A DNA stretch of 64,000 nt from Nelumbo lutea (GCA_022828595.1 JAKGHH010000003.1:57649759-57713758), one strand, 5' to 3'. Counted from the stretch's first letter, positions 21,882 to 34,590 are shown. A program made the numbers and translations. The notes: generated from the sequence alone by a model not told the origin.

Positions 21882-23073
21882 GTGATGAGTTGCTCTACTA
21901 TCAGGGTACCAAGTAGGATCAAAATTAACTGTTGAGCCATTTTAAGAAGACATACTACTATGAAACGCAACCACAGGATCTGGAGAAGTATGGTTATTTT
22001 CTCCTTGGTACAAGAGGTTGTACCGTTTGTAGCACTTGAGTGCACCGTGGCCAGGTTTGTTACATACCTGGCAGATAATTGTATTACCTCTACCTCGACC
22101 TTGTCCTCATCTAAACTAATTGCCACACCCCTTTCTTCTGCTACGACCATAGTTCCCTTTGCTATTATGAAACTGAGAATTATTTATTGCTATTCTTGCC
22201 ATTGTTATTGTTATTTGCAGCTATATCGGCATTGAAAGCTTCACTGGAAACATTGTACTAAACAAGCCAAGATTCATGGCTAAGCAGTAGACCAAGAACA
22301 TCATTGATGCCTAATTAATCAGCATCAGTTCTATTTGTAATAGCAGTGATAAGAGATTCATATTCACTTCCTAGTCCAGATAGGACGTAAAGAACAAGGT
22401 CTTCCTTAGCTACCGGTTCAGAAACAATAGATAGATTGTTTGCAATAATTTTTGCTTTCTGAGCATACTCACTTATGGACAGATTGTCTTTCTTAAGATT
22501 TTGTAGCTGCCACCTTAGTTGTAGCAACTTAGATCGTGAGTGAGAAGAAAACGATCTTTCTAGGGAACTCCAAACTTCGGCTGTAGTAGATAGTCCAACA
22601 ACTTGGGCTAATACATCGTCTGTTGGAAATGTAACAAGCCAACTTAAAACAAGTTGGTCCAATTGTACCCATGAAGAATAGTTTGGTTTAAGAATTTTCT
22701 TACTACCATCATTGGGATCTGGAATTTCCTTTGGTGGTGCCTTGGCCGAACCATCAATCTAGCCCATTAGTTTGTAGGCCCTAAGAACTGGTAGAAGTTG
22801 AGCCCTCCATAGAAGAAAATTTTCTCCATTCTGCTTGGTGGTGAGATACGGAGAAATGTTGGGAATAGAATTCATGACTACTGTAGTAGTCATGTTCTGA
22901 AGACCAGAAGAGTTGGAGCTCATAGCTTCAAAACGAATCAGCACTGTGAGATGCCATAGGCTCTGATACCAAAATAAAATTGTAGAAGAGAGAAAATAAA
23001 AAATAAGAATTGTTATATTGCTTGACCTGTTGACCAGGCTGAGATGGGTACAACATATGTACACAAAGATCAA
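21878..23073 (-). pseudogene. Copia gag
   Basis: The N-terminal segment (23073-22759) ends with the typical NGENFLLWRAQLLPVLRAY. The next (22662-22315) is the UBN2/retrotran_gag core (AEVWSSLERSFSSHSRSKLL... YVLSGLGSEYESL). A CCHC knuckle, CQVCNKPGHGALKC, is readable near 22077-22030 in another frame. The primer-binding site lies inside the first open segment, so its true start is nearer 22930. Stops and frameshifts between segments make it inactive. Confidence 0.8.
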
Positions 23074-23315
23074 AGAATAAATAGAGAAACTAAGAATAGA
23101 ATAGGCAGTTGCCTATGTACAAAGATTTATAAATAATTATTCTTTCTAATTTAGTGATTGCCAAATCTGTGTAAGAGCCTTCATTGGTAACTGGAGGAGA
23201 TCTCTCATTTACAGCTGCTAAAGATCCTTTATTAGCAGCTGCTATTCTAGACTGAGAGCCTCCATTGGTAACTGTCAGTCTTGTGGAGTTACCTTCTAGA
23301 GAGCTTTCCTTAATA
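22973..23315 (-). repeat. Copia 5' LTR
   Basis: Ends next to the primer-binding site and matches the 18540-18858 LTR. It differs by an extra copy of a roughly 30-bp segment around GCTGCTAAAGATCC near 23213. Confidence 0.8.
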
Positions 23316-23667
23316 CGACAACGTAGCTCGGGCTCGTCTTTGCGACAACAGTGGTAGTGAGCACTCGGCGGAGAGGAACTTGAATGGCATTGACAGAAAT
23401 CTTCTTTTCCCGTTCGGAGGGTGACTCCAGCACTCCATTATCTTCTTCAAGAAAAGTCACCCATTATCGATGAGTCAGTGACGAGGAGCTGATTTGTCTC
23501 TACCACTTGGGATGAAATCGGGGAATGGAAAGAACATGTGCAAAGTCCCAGATCTATGGTTCAGGAACCCCATCTGGCCAGCTGTTTGTCTTCGTCACAC
23601 CCTTCAACAATTAACAGTAGCAACAGATGAGATTCACGAACATCGCGGTGGTCCATCCGAAGAAGCA
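23316..23667. other. Unassigned DNA between copia and CACTA ends
   Basis: GC-richer than its surroundings. A 74-codon plus-strand open segment starting MSLPLGMKSGNGKNMCKVPD shows no known domain. It may be a remnant of the gene or region into which the copia element inserted. Confidence 0.3.
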
Positions 23668-24010
23668 TGGACTACTACAACAAAACAGTCCTATAGTGGC
23701 GGAAATAATCGCCGCTAAATAACTAGAAAACCGCTACTATAGGTTTATGCCGCTACATTCGCCATTAAAAATTGTTACATCTACCACTATAATAAATCTA
23801 TGTTTTTAGATATAATGACGGATATTTCTGCCGCTATAAATAATTTTCAGTGGTAATTTAAGGTTATGGTTAGATATAGTGACAGATATATCCGTTGCTA
23901 TATGTCCAAAGATTAGTTTTACCTGCCACTGAATGTCTGAAGGTTAGTTTTTTAGTAGCGGATATATTTATCACTATATGTCCTATTATTATTATTATTT
24001 CCACTATAGC
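23668..24010 (+). mobile_element. CACTA (En/Spm) transposon end
   Basis: Starts with TACTACAACAAAACAG, one base off the canonical CACTACAACAAAA terminus. It is followed by subterminal repeats in both orientations with GCGGATAT, GCCGCTA and TAGTGGCGG cores, the usual transposase-binding arrangement. The opposite terminus was not found to the right, so this is a truncated or decayed copy. Confidence 0.55.
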
Positions 24011-24906
24011 CTTTTGAATTTTCCAACTTATAACATGTTTAGCTAAGAAAAGGCTTATTATATATATCTTTGCATTACATCAAATTTGCAAATAAACTTG
24101 TACAAAAAAAAAATAATATATTAATTAAAAATATACAAGAAAATATAATCTCCATACATTAATGTGGAAAAATATGTCACAAATGTAAATTTGTCTTGTA
24201 TGTTACATATAATAAATCACAATAAAAATTACAAATATTGAATTGAACTCTCTCTTTACATATGCATTCAACGCGAAAGGACAAAAAAGAGATAAATTAT
24301 TAGATTCTACATAAATCAATGCTCACACAACACTTGCAAGGTTGTTTATGGGCCATCCTATGAGGATGGCATCCACCCAATTACTACCTAGTAAGTTGGC
24401 TATTGAATATAGTCCAAAACAGATTTGATCTATCTGGTTCAACAACTATTGAAAGGTGAGCATTCTGTGACAGTTTAGATGCATATGAAATTGACATAGT
24501 TTAACATGATAAGGATATAATGAGGTTTCTCTCTATAAAGTCAAATAAAGGAACTGGGTTTTGAGTAGTTCAATGCATATGTAGTGACATGGCCCTCTAG
24601 TGGCACCAACTAGATTGTTTTTCCAAGGTTTCCTAATGGCTTCTTGATGCTGAATTCATAAAACTAAAGAGTAATAGAAGACAAAACAACAGAAAAAGGT
24701 GAAAGAAGCTAAGAATCATTCTTAGGCACTCATAAATCCAAGGAAATAGAAGAGTCTAAATCAATTACCAGGAATTGGTCTCTACATATAAAAAGGAACC
24801 AAAGGAATTGGACTTTGCAAAGGTAGATAGCCATATATGATGTTGGATCGTCCATTCATCTCATCCTTCTACTCTGTAGGAACTTTATAACATTCTACTT
24901 TGTTCA
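24011..24906. other. Non-coding DNA, no recognised gene
   Basis: AT-rich DNA without long open frames. It may include more of the CACTA element, which I cannot delimit. Confidence 0.35.
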
Positions 24907-25462
24907 TGATGGAGGCCCATCCCAAGGCCCATCTCACCCCTAGGGGCGGCAGTTCCTAGGATAAGGTCAAGAGTCCAAGATAAGTCAAGAAAGGATAATT
25001 CAAGATCCATTAAGACTTAATCCAAGACTCCAAGACTTATCAAGAATTCAAGATTATCAAGACTCTTCCAAGATTATCAAGAAATCAATATTAGAATTCC
25101 AACAAGACTCCAAGAAGCATCAAGATTAGCAAGATAATCCAAGATTCATGCATCAAGGGAGATCGGACGGTGGAAGCTCAAACCAAGAAGAATTCGATCC
25201 TATCAGATTAGATATTTGGATCTATCCTAGTTGTTATTTCTTAGTTCTTTTACAATTTCTAAATGTATTATAAATACTGCTATTCTCCCAGAATTATTCA
25301 TCAATTCATACTTTATAATTTCAGAATTTCTTCAAGTTCTCTTCTTCCAATTTTCGCCACCTTTTCTCTCTCCTAGAGAATTCGGTGTTCTTCGCTAGAA
25401 GCTAGCGATCACCCGGTGCTTGCATAGCCAGCCCGGTTTTTCATTGCTTCCACGCTGCGTCA
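24907..25462 (+). mobile_element. Solo LTR with 5-bp target duplication
   Basis: A 556-bp LTR beginning TGATGGAGGCCC and ending CGCTGCGTCA, flanked by the perfect duplication GTTCA (24902-24906 and 25463-25467). It has a TATA-like TATTATAAATACTG near 25267 and a pyrimidine-rich leader. There is no internal region, so it arose by LTR-LTR recombination. Superfamily not decidable; a Ty3-type LTR is plausible. Confidence 0.8.
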
Positions 25463-25467
25463 GTTCA

Positions 25468-26532
25468 TTACTATAGGTTCAACAAAGTACTTAATTGCTC
25501 TGTTTTTACCTGTATGCATGGCTCTATGTATCTTTTAAAAGCAGCCAAACAAGCCCTATCGATCTAATTAAATCTTTATGAAAAGATCTCTTAATTTTTC
25601 ATTTTCTATCAGTTATTTGGTTTTTCTCCTTATTGGATCTTCAAAGTCAAAAGCATTAACCAAATAAATCACAATTATTTAGGAAACGAGACACAAAAAA
25701 AGAACCACATTACAACTAGGATGATTAGAACAGTAAGAGACAAATGGTTAAGTTTTTTTCTTTCTTATACTAATATACTACATGGTAAGGGAAAATGAAC
25801 CATCAACTTAAGAACCATTAATAACAGACCTTGAGGTAAAAGGGCCCAAATTAGCAGGAAAAAAAAATTATACAATCTGATATAGATCCAAATACACTTT
25901 ATATTAAAGTTATATGTTTTCATTTAAAGGGAAAAACAAGGAAGAAGAGAAAATGAACCCACTTACACACTTACAGTAGTTAGATTTGCTTTGATCTTGA
26001 ACTACAATTGACTGTTTTAAGTTTTTTTTTTGTCAACCTTTTAAGTGAGTCACTATACATTTTTTCCAGCAAATAACATTATGATATATATATATATATA
26101 TATATTAAGAAAACAAAACATCAAAATCAAAATAACAACTATGGAGATTCATGAATGGAATGTTTCTAGTATCCGTCTAATTATATCTTCTATGGAACTT
26201 TGTTTTTTCTGTTGGGTCATTTGCCTAATTATTGCCTTTATATTAGGCCTGAATAGAATTGAAACTCCATAACTCTATTGGCCTTGGAATTTGGGTTTTG
26301 GTAATTGGTTATGAACTTAAGCCAACCTTCCCAAGTTGCCTCCACATGACCAAGTTGATTTTACTCCTATGGTCAGAACAGGGCAATCAAATCAACTATA
26401 ACACCTATCCATCAAGAAAAAAAAAAAAAAAAAAAACACAAATGCAACATCCATATTAACATGTGAATCTTAAGATTCTCTAAATAAACAGTAACATGGT
26501 TTGAGTTTCATTGGCTTGTAGATCGTAGGCTG
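25468..26532. other. Non-coding DNA, no recognised gene
   Basis: AT-rich with a short (AT)n run near 26082 and an A-run near 26410. Open segments at 26045-26459 look random. The right edge holds a MITE target duplication. Confidence 0.4.
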
Positions 26533-26885
26533 TAGGGGTGTCAATTAGACTGGATTTGGTCCAATCTGATTCAGTCCAATGTGAACCCATTATAAATGGA
26601 CCAGGTCCAATTCAATCCAATGAATGCTTTGGACCAATTTGGACCAATCCAATTCAATGTCTGGACCATCCAATCTGTTCAAATTCACTTTGATTTAGAT
26701 TGGTGTCAACCCAAATTTGGTCCATTGACACATATATTCTTATCTTATATCAATGGACCGGATATTGGCTTAATTCAACCCAATCCAATATAAATTTGTT
26801 ACAGACAAACCAGGTCCAATCCAATCTAATAAATATTTTGGAGCGGATTGATCTAATCCAATATGTCTTGTTACAGACACCCATA
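26533..26885. mobile_element. hAT-type MITE (TAGGGGTGTC ends)
   Basis: 353 bp beginning TAGGGGTGTCAATTAG and ending GACACCCATA. The flanks are 8-bp duplications GTAGGCTG (26525-26532) and GTAGGCTC (26886-26893), one mismatch. The interior is built of GGTCCAATCCAAT-like words in both orientations. Confidence 0.75.
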
Positions 26886-26893
26886 GTAGGCTC

Positions 26894-28230
26894 CATGGAC
26901 CAAGTGCTTCCCCCTGTACTGTACCTAGTGTGGCTACCCTAGGCTCCCACAAATATCAATTCCACTCATTTTATGAGCATTTATTTCTTAATTTTCCAAC
27001 ATTTTCCCTTCATATGATTGTTGGTAAACATTTAATACAAATCTCCCTTCAATTTTAGTGATTCATGTCAATCACACAACACTCAAAACACATCTTCACT
27101 TCACATCTCCAAATTCCATGGACAAAATGAACATATAAATCCTTCTTGTCAATATGGATGGTTGAACAAATATAATAATAAAGTTTGATATATAAGAATG
27201 TAAAAGTTGAAAAAAGATATATGAAACTCATAAAAGATAATAATTGTTTATGAGACAAAATAATTAGCATGTGCAAGATGCTATCAATACCGCTGTTTTA
27301 AAAACAAGTGTCAAGCACAAGGATAAAAACGGGTTTATGTTATTTGATTCTAATTCTTATTCAATTACTTCCATAGCTCCCAAGATAGAGGACTATTGAG
27401 AACCATAAAAACATAAGGCAAGGTATATTGCCACCTGTTTTAGATTGAGGAGAAAATTCCTAGTTAGATATGCTTGAACAATTTCATGTGCATTAAAAAA
27501 AGTAGTTGATAACCATTTTCCTACATTTGAACACGGCTCAAAATCAATTCCAATCTCAAACTATAAAAGGGGCACATTTGAAAAGAAATTGAACAAGCAC
27601 ATCAAATATTTTTTGTTCTCATTATACATACTACCTAATGCAAAACACAAAATACATATAAAGACTTAAAAGAAATCATGTGTTTGGTTTTTGAATATTG
27701 TTTCAGTAAAGCATTTCATATTAAAAAAAAACACTTGATCATACAGTGATAGTTCTGAGTTCTACTTCATATCTATCCTTTGTTTCACATCGAGAACTCC
27801 CAAATGAGATAATGTGTCTTGAACTGAAGTGTTTGAAGTAGTAGGATCTTACTGCACACATAACCGGGTCAAAAGATCCATATATAGATAGCAAGTATTG
27901 TGTTTTAGGGTTAGAAATAGATGAGTGTTTGCATCATTATGAATTCTGATGCATGAGTTTACAAGATGATAACAATAATTAAACTAAATAAATAATTGAT
28001 ATATATCATTCATATACATTATACAATCAAACCAAATTAACCAAAATTTATCTGTCATGGGTGGTGTGCAAAGGACAAGGATAAAGAATTTGAATAAATT
28101 AATTATTCAAGGATACTCGAGAACAGTGAATTGGATTGTTGCATGGGAGAGAGGCAACTATATGGTCTTAAAGAAATGAAGTTGAGAAATTCAAATGGTT
28201 GACTAGAGATATGGAAGTGAGATTCCAATG
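26894..28230. other. Non-coding AT-rich DNA, no recognised gene
   Basis: No domain-bearing open frame was found on either strand; scattered short A and T runs only. Confidence 0.4.
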
Positions 28231-28557
28231 GGCAATGTCGTAAGGTGCAAACTAGCTGGTTGGTAACTGTAAATTATACATGTTTTGCATGAACAACTTA
28301 GGGGCAATGTTGCAAGGTGAAAACTAGCTGGTTGGTAAGGTCTCTTACTGGTTATAGCACAGATTTGGGATCGAATCCTTGTACAATGGTGTTTTTCTTA
28401 TACTTACCCCCCCTTTGGTCGACCCATTCAGGAGTTCTTCCACCCTTTAATTATGAGCCAACCCATTTCAAAGAGAATGAAAAAAATCTTATGTACCCCA
28501 AAATTAAAATTGTTTCTATGGCTAGGTATAAGAACTAAGTTGCCGGCCAAAAAAAAA
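28231..28557 (+). mobile_element. tRNA-derived SINE with duplicated head
   Basis: A Pol III A box (TAGCTGGTTGGTAAGG, about 28325) and B box (GGATCGAATCC, about 28368) lie about 43 bases apart, as in a tRNA. They are followed by a non-tRNA body and an A9 tail at 28549-28557. The first 36 bases (28303-28338) also occur 72 bases upstream (28231-28266) with three differences. This gives a duplicated 5' head, either from a second partial insertion or a local duplication. No flanking target duplication was found. Confidence 0.65.
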
Positions 28558-29220
28558 GACTATAAGAAAATAAGTTCCACATTTTCCTAAAATGTCAATG
28601 AACAGCTACCCAATAAGTTTAGTCAGTCGTGGGGAATCAGTCCCTTGCTCCGACTTAGATACACATCAAAATGTAATTGATTGGTGGCCGGGAAGAGGTT
28701 ATTCAAAGTAAATTGGATGAAGAAGTTGACTATTTTTGGGAAATTATATATATTATGGTATATTTGGAAAATTATAGAAATGAAAGAATTTTTTATCAAT
28801 AAAAACTTCGGCTGCCCGGAGATGATAAACAAAACCCCCTAAAGCCCAAAAAAGGAGAGATCGGCTTCTATCAGGGCAAATCTGTGCCTACACCATTCTA
28901 ACAATCTTTTATAACCTTACATTGAGAATATCTCCCTATGAAATAAAGGATACAAGTGCCGAGTTATTCTCAGTGCAAGGCAGTAAAAGCTGCCCGAATG
29001 AACTTTGCCCTGACTGAAGCCGACCTCAAAAGAGGATGGGCTTAGCTGAGTTAGCTCAGATCAAGGAAAAAAAAAGTCCTACATTTATCATAAATAGTGG
29101 AAGTTGGGAGGATGACTAGAAGGTAATAGTCATTGCGTTCTTTAAACGCAGATTCTCATAATTAAGCTTTTAGTTCTTAGTTTTCACATCAGAAATTGAC
29201 ATTTATAGTGTTCTGTTCTG

Positions 29221-29257
<37 letters not shown>

Positions 29258-30486
29258 TTTGTTAACTACCCAATTCACATTTTTGTAATAGTAATAATTG
29301 GAAGTTGAGTATTAGAACTTGTGGTAATTACATGAAGGATAGAACTAAATAAAAAATGATAAATTCAATTATGAAAAGAAATGACCATATTTTAAAAAAA
29401 ATGGGAACATTTTATGATTTTAATAAAATATTAAATAAGAATTAAAAACAGTCAATTTTTTTAACTAAAGGGGTGTTTGCCAGCATGTGTGATTTTGTTT
29501 TTCAAATAAAAACATCACCAAACCCAACAATCTGTTCATTTTGTATTACATGTACAAATGGCTTCAGAAGAGGATCCCTATGTACATTAAGGATACGAGG
29601 GAAACGTATCGTATCCTCATTAATTTTGGAATCTCTTAATCTATCTATCTTTCTTTAAGAGGAATCTCTCAATTTCTCAACCTAATTTCCTTGTGGAAAG
29701 ATTTATTCATTTATGTACCTTTTTTAGGAATAAGCCTTCTTTATATATAAGCCTTCTTTTAGGAACAAGCCTTCCTTATTAAACGCATCTAATAGTGCTT
29801 TAAATCTTCTTTATATATAAGGATATATATTCCTTCCCAAATGATCAATAGAATCTGGGGTCCCACTATTTTTTTAATCTCCACCTTCCTCCCTTGCTTG
29901 GATCACTTCTCATTAACTTCTCTTTTTCTAACCCATTACCACTATATTCTATCTTCTTTAAACAAACAGAAAATTCCCAACTATTTGACTGATCTAAAAA
30001 CATTTCTTGATTGACTTCAACTTCTAGTCTGACATTTCTTGAATTGTTTTTGGTAACTGATCAAACAGGAAAACAAGATGTTAATTTCTCGACTGCCTTC
30101 AACACAGCATTTGCTTGAAGCTTAACAGAGAGACAGAGAGAGAGAGTCATATATACGCACAGACAGAGAGATAGAAAAAAAAAGAAAAAAAAAAAGACTG
30201 TCTCATCATGTATAGAAGCCAAAGTCTTTACACCATTTATGCAAGTAAAGAATATAAAGTGTTTCTTCTTTGTTTGAAGCTAAAGAGATAAACTGAGAGA
30301 GAATGAGAGGATTGACGTACCTTGGAGGAACTCTTGCTTCTTAATTCTGATCCTCTTTCTTTATAGATAATTACAAAGATGGGTGAAGTGAGAACTGAAG
30401 GGTTCGCATCATATTTTGGGAGAAAATCGATGAATGTTGGTAGTTTTGGGGAAAATGCATTCGTGTTTGGAGTTCTTTTTGATAAA
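28558..30486. other. Non-coding DNA with (AT)n microsatellite
   Basis: An (AT)n run lies at about 29224-29256. A 54-codon open frame starts at 30379 (MGEVRTEGFASYFGRKSMNV) and runs across the proposed Helitron edge; it has no recognised domain. A purine-rich stretch (GAGA and A-runs) lies at 30130-30195. Nothing else supports a gene. Confidence 0.35.
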
Positions 30487-30734
30487 ACTAGTAATTGTGC
30501 ACATGCATTGCACGTGGGATGTTGTCAGGATAATGATTAAAGTATGACAAGTTAAAAGGAGGTTCGAATGGAGGTTCAACTGTTCAATTAAGAGATAGCA
30601 AAGAATGACAAATTTTCAAATTAATGAATCTTGAAAAACTGTTTAAGATTTATTCCTGAAATTATGCAAGTACGATTGAGTTACCGTGGCCATAATTCAC
30701 CAACAATTAATAAGATTCAGGTCTTTCCAATGTT

Positions 30735-32085
30735 CAAAGTATCGGAAAAGCCAAGTATATCGGAAAGGTAATTTTAAGAGACATATCAGGATACGCCTTG
30801 GATACGCATGTGTATCGGAGAAAAACTAAGGTAAGCATAGATACACTTGGAAACACTATAGATACTTTAATAAATCATAAAAATATATCAATAACACTAA
30901 ATATAAAACCTCAACGAAGTCTATATACATTAAATTAATAAATTTTAATGGTTTTATGAAGAAATACATTGTAGTTAATTATAATTTCATTAAAAGTCCT
31001 ATGCTTAACTATAATTTATAAATTATAACTCTTAAGTTTTAATGTTTTATGGGAGGGGAAAAACCCAACTCTCCTATCCAACCATACAACATGCATTGGC
31101 ACAACTTCTATGTGAAAATATAATTAATAATTATTTATTATTTAAATAAGTATTATTTATTCTTCATTTCCAAAAATTATAAAAAATAAATAAACATTAT
31201 ATAATATATTCAAAAAATAATTATTAAAGAAGAAATTTCAATTGCTTTGTGGATATGATATATCATCCATAGAATTATAATGTAATCAATCATTTTGATC
31301 AAATGATTAAATATAATTAATTAATTATTTTTAATTCTAAAAATCTAAAAATAAAAAAATAATTATTAAAGGAGAAATTTCAATTAGTCTATGGATATGA
31401 TAGATCATATAGAATTATAATATATTCAATTGTTGTAATCAAATGATAAAATATAATTAATTATTATTTATTTTTTAATTTTAAAACTATAAAAAATCAA
31501 ACAAAATATTAAAGAAGAAATTTCAATTGTTATATGGATATGAATGATAAATCCATAGATCTAAAACATATTTAATCTTTAAAGGTAGAGAAAAAAAATT
31601 ACATTTTCAAATTTTTTTGTTAATTTATATTTTCCCCAAATATCTTCATGAAATTTCCATAAATCTACTGATAACACAAAAAAAAATTGTGATTTTGAAT
31701 GTAAGAAATGTAGATCAACATAAATTTAAACATTCAAGAAAAATAAAGAAATCACAAGATATTATAAAAAATTGAAAAAATTTACCTATTTTTATCATAT
31801 TTTTTCAAAATTTGAAAAATCTTCAAAAAAATTAACGATTCACATTTTTTTCTTGCAAACTTTTGCAAATCTAGCACTCTAGGAATGAAGTTTGGAGTTT
31901 TAGTTTTTAGTTGTATCTTTTTCGTCAATACGCAACCGATACACCCCGATACACCTTTAATATGCCCCCGATACGAGTCCGATATGCACGAAAAAAGATG
32001 AAACGTCTAATTTTCATGTGTATCCTGTATCTATTTTTCAAAGATATGATATTGGGCATATCATATCGAAATTTTAAACCTTCGG
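30735..32085. mobile_element. Decayed element of the CGATAC family
   Basis: Both ends are dense in TATCGG/CCGATAC words, and the outer edges are inverted relatives of each other (TTCAAAGTATCGG left; the complement of TTTAAAATTTCGATA right). The core is AT-rich without ORFs. A short relative lies at 61455-61715 with the same edge words. Confidence 0.4.
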
Positions 32086-32699
32086 TCTTCCTTTATCGTA
32101 ATCATAGCCACCAAATATGAAGGCTAAAATTGTAATAAATGAGGCATAACAAAGCACCTCTATAACAAAGAAATGAAATTGCCTTCTTTAATGTGTTAAT
32201 TGGGGGGAGGGGTGGCAATAAAACAACAGTTATTTTCAGACTTTTGAGGTTCTTGGCACATTATCCATTGTACATATTCAACATATTCTTCAATCACCAA
32301 TTAATATAGTTAATAGTTACCTATAAAAAAAATGATACTCTAAACTAACCACTTCCAATACTTTAGATAATCATCTATAATGATGGAGAAATAAAAAAAA
32401 GATGGTGTCGCACAAAATTAGTGGACAATGGTTTAACTGGAGAGTGAGAGGTGCTTTTGTGTACTATGTATCTAGTTAATACCGCTAAAGGGTAAGACAC
32501 CATCTGATAACATGTGAAGAAGCTGACTAAAAAGCTTATTACTATGTCTTTTAGAGAATAAGCTTTTAAGGAACTTGTGAGCTCATGAATGGTTGAAGCT
32601 GAAGTTGGATAGATTATTATACCCTTGAATATTTTATCCACTAAAAGACAAAGTAATAAGTTGTTCAATTCAGCAACTTCAGCTGTTATCAAACAACCC

Positions 32700-33065
32700 C
32701 TAAGACAAAAAGAGAAGTTTTATAAGACAATCATAAGAGCAACATTATTATATGGAACATGGTATTGGACAATCAAGAAAGAAAGTGGTTAAAATTATGG
32801 CATTAGTTGAGATGATTGAGTTGCAAGACTACAAAGGAAAGAATCAGAAGTGAGCATATAGAAAAAGACTTTGGAGTAGCTCCAATTGATGACAAGATGA
32901 GGGGAAGTTGGTCATCCATATTGCATCAATGAGGAGTGACTTGGCACAAGTATAAGGCTCTAGAAAAGAAAGAGGAAGACCAAAGAACATATCCTCCAAA
33001 GTGGTAAGAAATGATCAAAAGACTGTATTTAGGGTCAGTTGAGTTGAGTAGAAGATGAACATGGC
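32700..33065 (+). pseudogene. RTE-type LINE 3' end remnant
   Basis: Plus-strand fragments read FYKTIIRATLLYGTWYWTIK, then in other frames GVAPIDDKMRGSW and RKERGRPKN...VVRND. These are the last conserved blocks of plant RTE-clade LINE reverse transcriptases (LYG.E.W, GVAPI.DK.R, GRGRP...W...R.D). Frames shift several times and nothing upstream of these blocks survives. Confidence 0.55.
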
Positions 33066-33351
33066 CTCTTTTCTCAAATGGTAACAAACAGAAGATGAAT
33101 TACTTCCAGACATCAACCTGAAAATATTGCAAAATGCAAATGAAAATTGCGGCCTGTTGGCTAGATGAAAATATGGGCATACAGAATTTTATGAATCTCC
33201 AAAAACTATATTAAGTGAATTAAAAGTTTTCAACATGATAACCAAATATCAATAATGTATGACAACTAATTGACTGTAATACAGAAGATGTTTGAGATCA
33301 TGAAATTGCTTTAAGAAAAAGATGACAAAATGAATAGCAAAGAAATAAAAA

Positions 33352-33935
33352 AATATGACATTTTGAATTCCAAATTTCTCCTATGAAATAGAGCATCTGC
33401 AATCGTAGGGATTAAAGGAAGAATCAAACCCATCTCTCTAGCATATTCAATCATTCCAGGAAATACTATATCAAACCCAATTGGAACATGCTTCTTCTCA
33501 CCAGTCAATGAAGGAAGATTGGAAACAATAAAATTGATACCTGTCAAATAGAAACCAAATTCAATTTGAATGAACACAAACAAAACATGAATGCAAATTA
33601 CTGATGGATAGAACAAGTAAGCAAAGCGGCAAATACTACCTTTCTTTATGTAGTTGTTACCAATGTTCCATCGTTTTAGTGCAAGAACACAAGCCAAAGT
33701 GGATGATAAAGCATCCTTAATTACTAAGGGATAGGAATGAGAGAAACACCATGAACCATCAGGAAACTGATTCTCCAACAACCACTTTACACATTCATGG
33801 AAATAAGGGGATTGAGGGGAATTTGGATAAGGAACCATTGCTACTCAAGTACTGTCATATGCAGAAACTAAGAGCTCAATCTTGGTAAACAATCCCCCGA
33901 TTCTTTCTTTATGCTGGTGGAAGTACTACAGTATG
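33352..33935 (-). pseudogene. ent-Kaurene-synthase-like diterpene synthase fragment
   Basis: Two minus-strand exons are joined by a 99-bp intron (33639-33541, GT...AG). Exon 1 (about 33935-33640) reads KERIGGLFTKIELLVSAYDS, a stop, then VAMVPYPNSPQSPYFHECVK and NQFPDGSWCFSHSYPLVIKD. Exon 2 (33540-33360) reads PIGFDIVFPGMIEYAREMG and ends LEFKM at a GT donor. This is the N-terminal (gamma/beta) region of plant ent-kaurene synthases, plastid class I enzymes of gibberellin synthesis; the DDxxD catalytic domain is absent. The conserved Trp of AYDTxW is TGA (33847-33845). An open segment at 35255-35019 might be an upstream exon but has no ATG. It lies inside, and in the same direction as, the candidate Helitron. 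Confidence 0.82.
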
Positions 33936-34298
33936 ATTCAACTTCAGCTTGATTGATACATTTGATGCACTTGAACATGAAAAAAAAAAAAAAAGAATGG
34001 AACAGAAAAGTTAGGTTGCCATACCTTAGTGGCATTGCTTGCTCTATTACCTGTTTTTTATTCCATATATATATATATATATATAATGGAAAAAAAGGAC
34101 AAAAAATGGTACACAAGAGAATTAAGAGACAGAGCATGTCAATCAACATCAGGACAATGGTGTAGAAAAGTAACAAAGTCCAACATAAAGAAACCACACA
34201 GGACAAGTAAACTGCCCCTTTTTTTTATAGAAAGTAAACTACTCATTGAAGCACACTAATCAATGCATCAATGGCTTAAAGTTGTTTGTAAAGCATCT

Positions 34299-34590
34299 TA
34301 ATTTATAAATGAAAAGGAAGAGGAAAACTAAGATAAAAAATTCCAAATGCTGAAATTCAATAGGACAAGGTTCAAAAGCACAAAAGTTCAATTAAAACCA
34401 GGATTCATCTGAGCCATGTCGCTTTGAGTTTAAATTAAAGAGTCCTAAATTTATACATGAAAAGGAAGAGGAAAATAGAGATCAAGAATCGTAAATGCTG
34501 AAATACAATAGGACCAAGGTTCAAAAGCACAAAAGCTCAAAAGCTCAATTAAAACCAGGATTCATCTAAGTCATGTTGCTTTGAGTTTTA
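34299..34590. repeat. Diverged tandem duplication, unit about 145 bp
   Basis: The blocks at 34299-34434 and 34444-34590 share long stretches, such as ATGAAAAGGAAGAGGAAAA and AAACCAGGATTCATCT, with scattered substitutions and one small expansion (AAAAGCTC repeated). It lies in what would be 5' intron or leader sequence of the captured diterpene synthase. Confidence 0.7.

Larger units (their letters stand above)
18540..23315 (-). mobile_element. Ty1/copia LTR retrotransposon, degenerate, minus strand
   Basis: The element has two LTRs (about 18540-18858 and 22973-23315). The tRNA-iMet primer site TGGTATCAGAGCCT is on the minus strand at 22971-22958, next to the 5' LTR; a polypurine tract GAGGGGGCA lies at about 18859-18867. 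Between them are gag, integrase, RT and RNase H in copia order. All frames are interrupted. No 5-bp target duplication was found because the left LTR's outer end is degraded. It is an old, inactive copy. Confidence 0.88.

Noticed and set aside
18696..23315. Functional copia element
   Set aside because: All three protein regions are interrupted, sequence is missing between RT and RNase H, and the outer LTR end is degraded.
29224..29256. (AT)n run as a possible regulatory site
   Set aside because: Simple microsatellite; similar runs occur near 4665, 14665, 26082 and 34068.
30379..30543. 54-codon open frame MGEVRTEGFASYFGRK...
   Set aside because: It runs across the proposed Helitron edge, has no domain and no homolog that I recognise; more likely chance.
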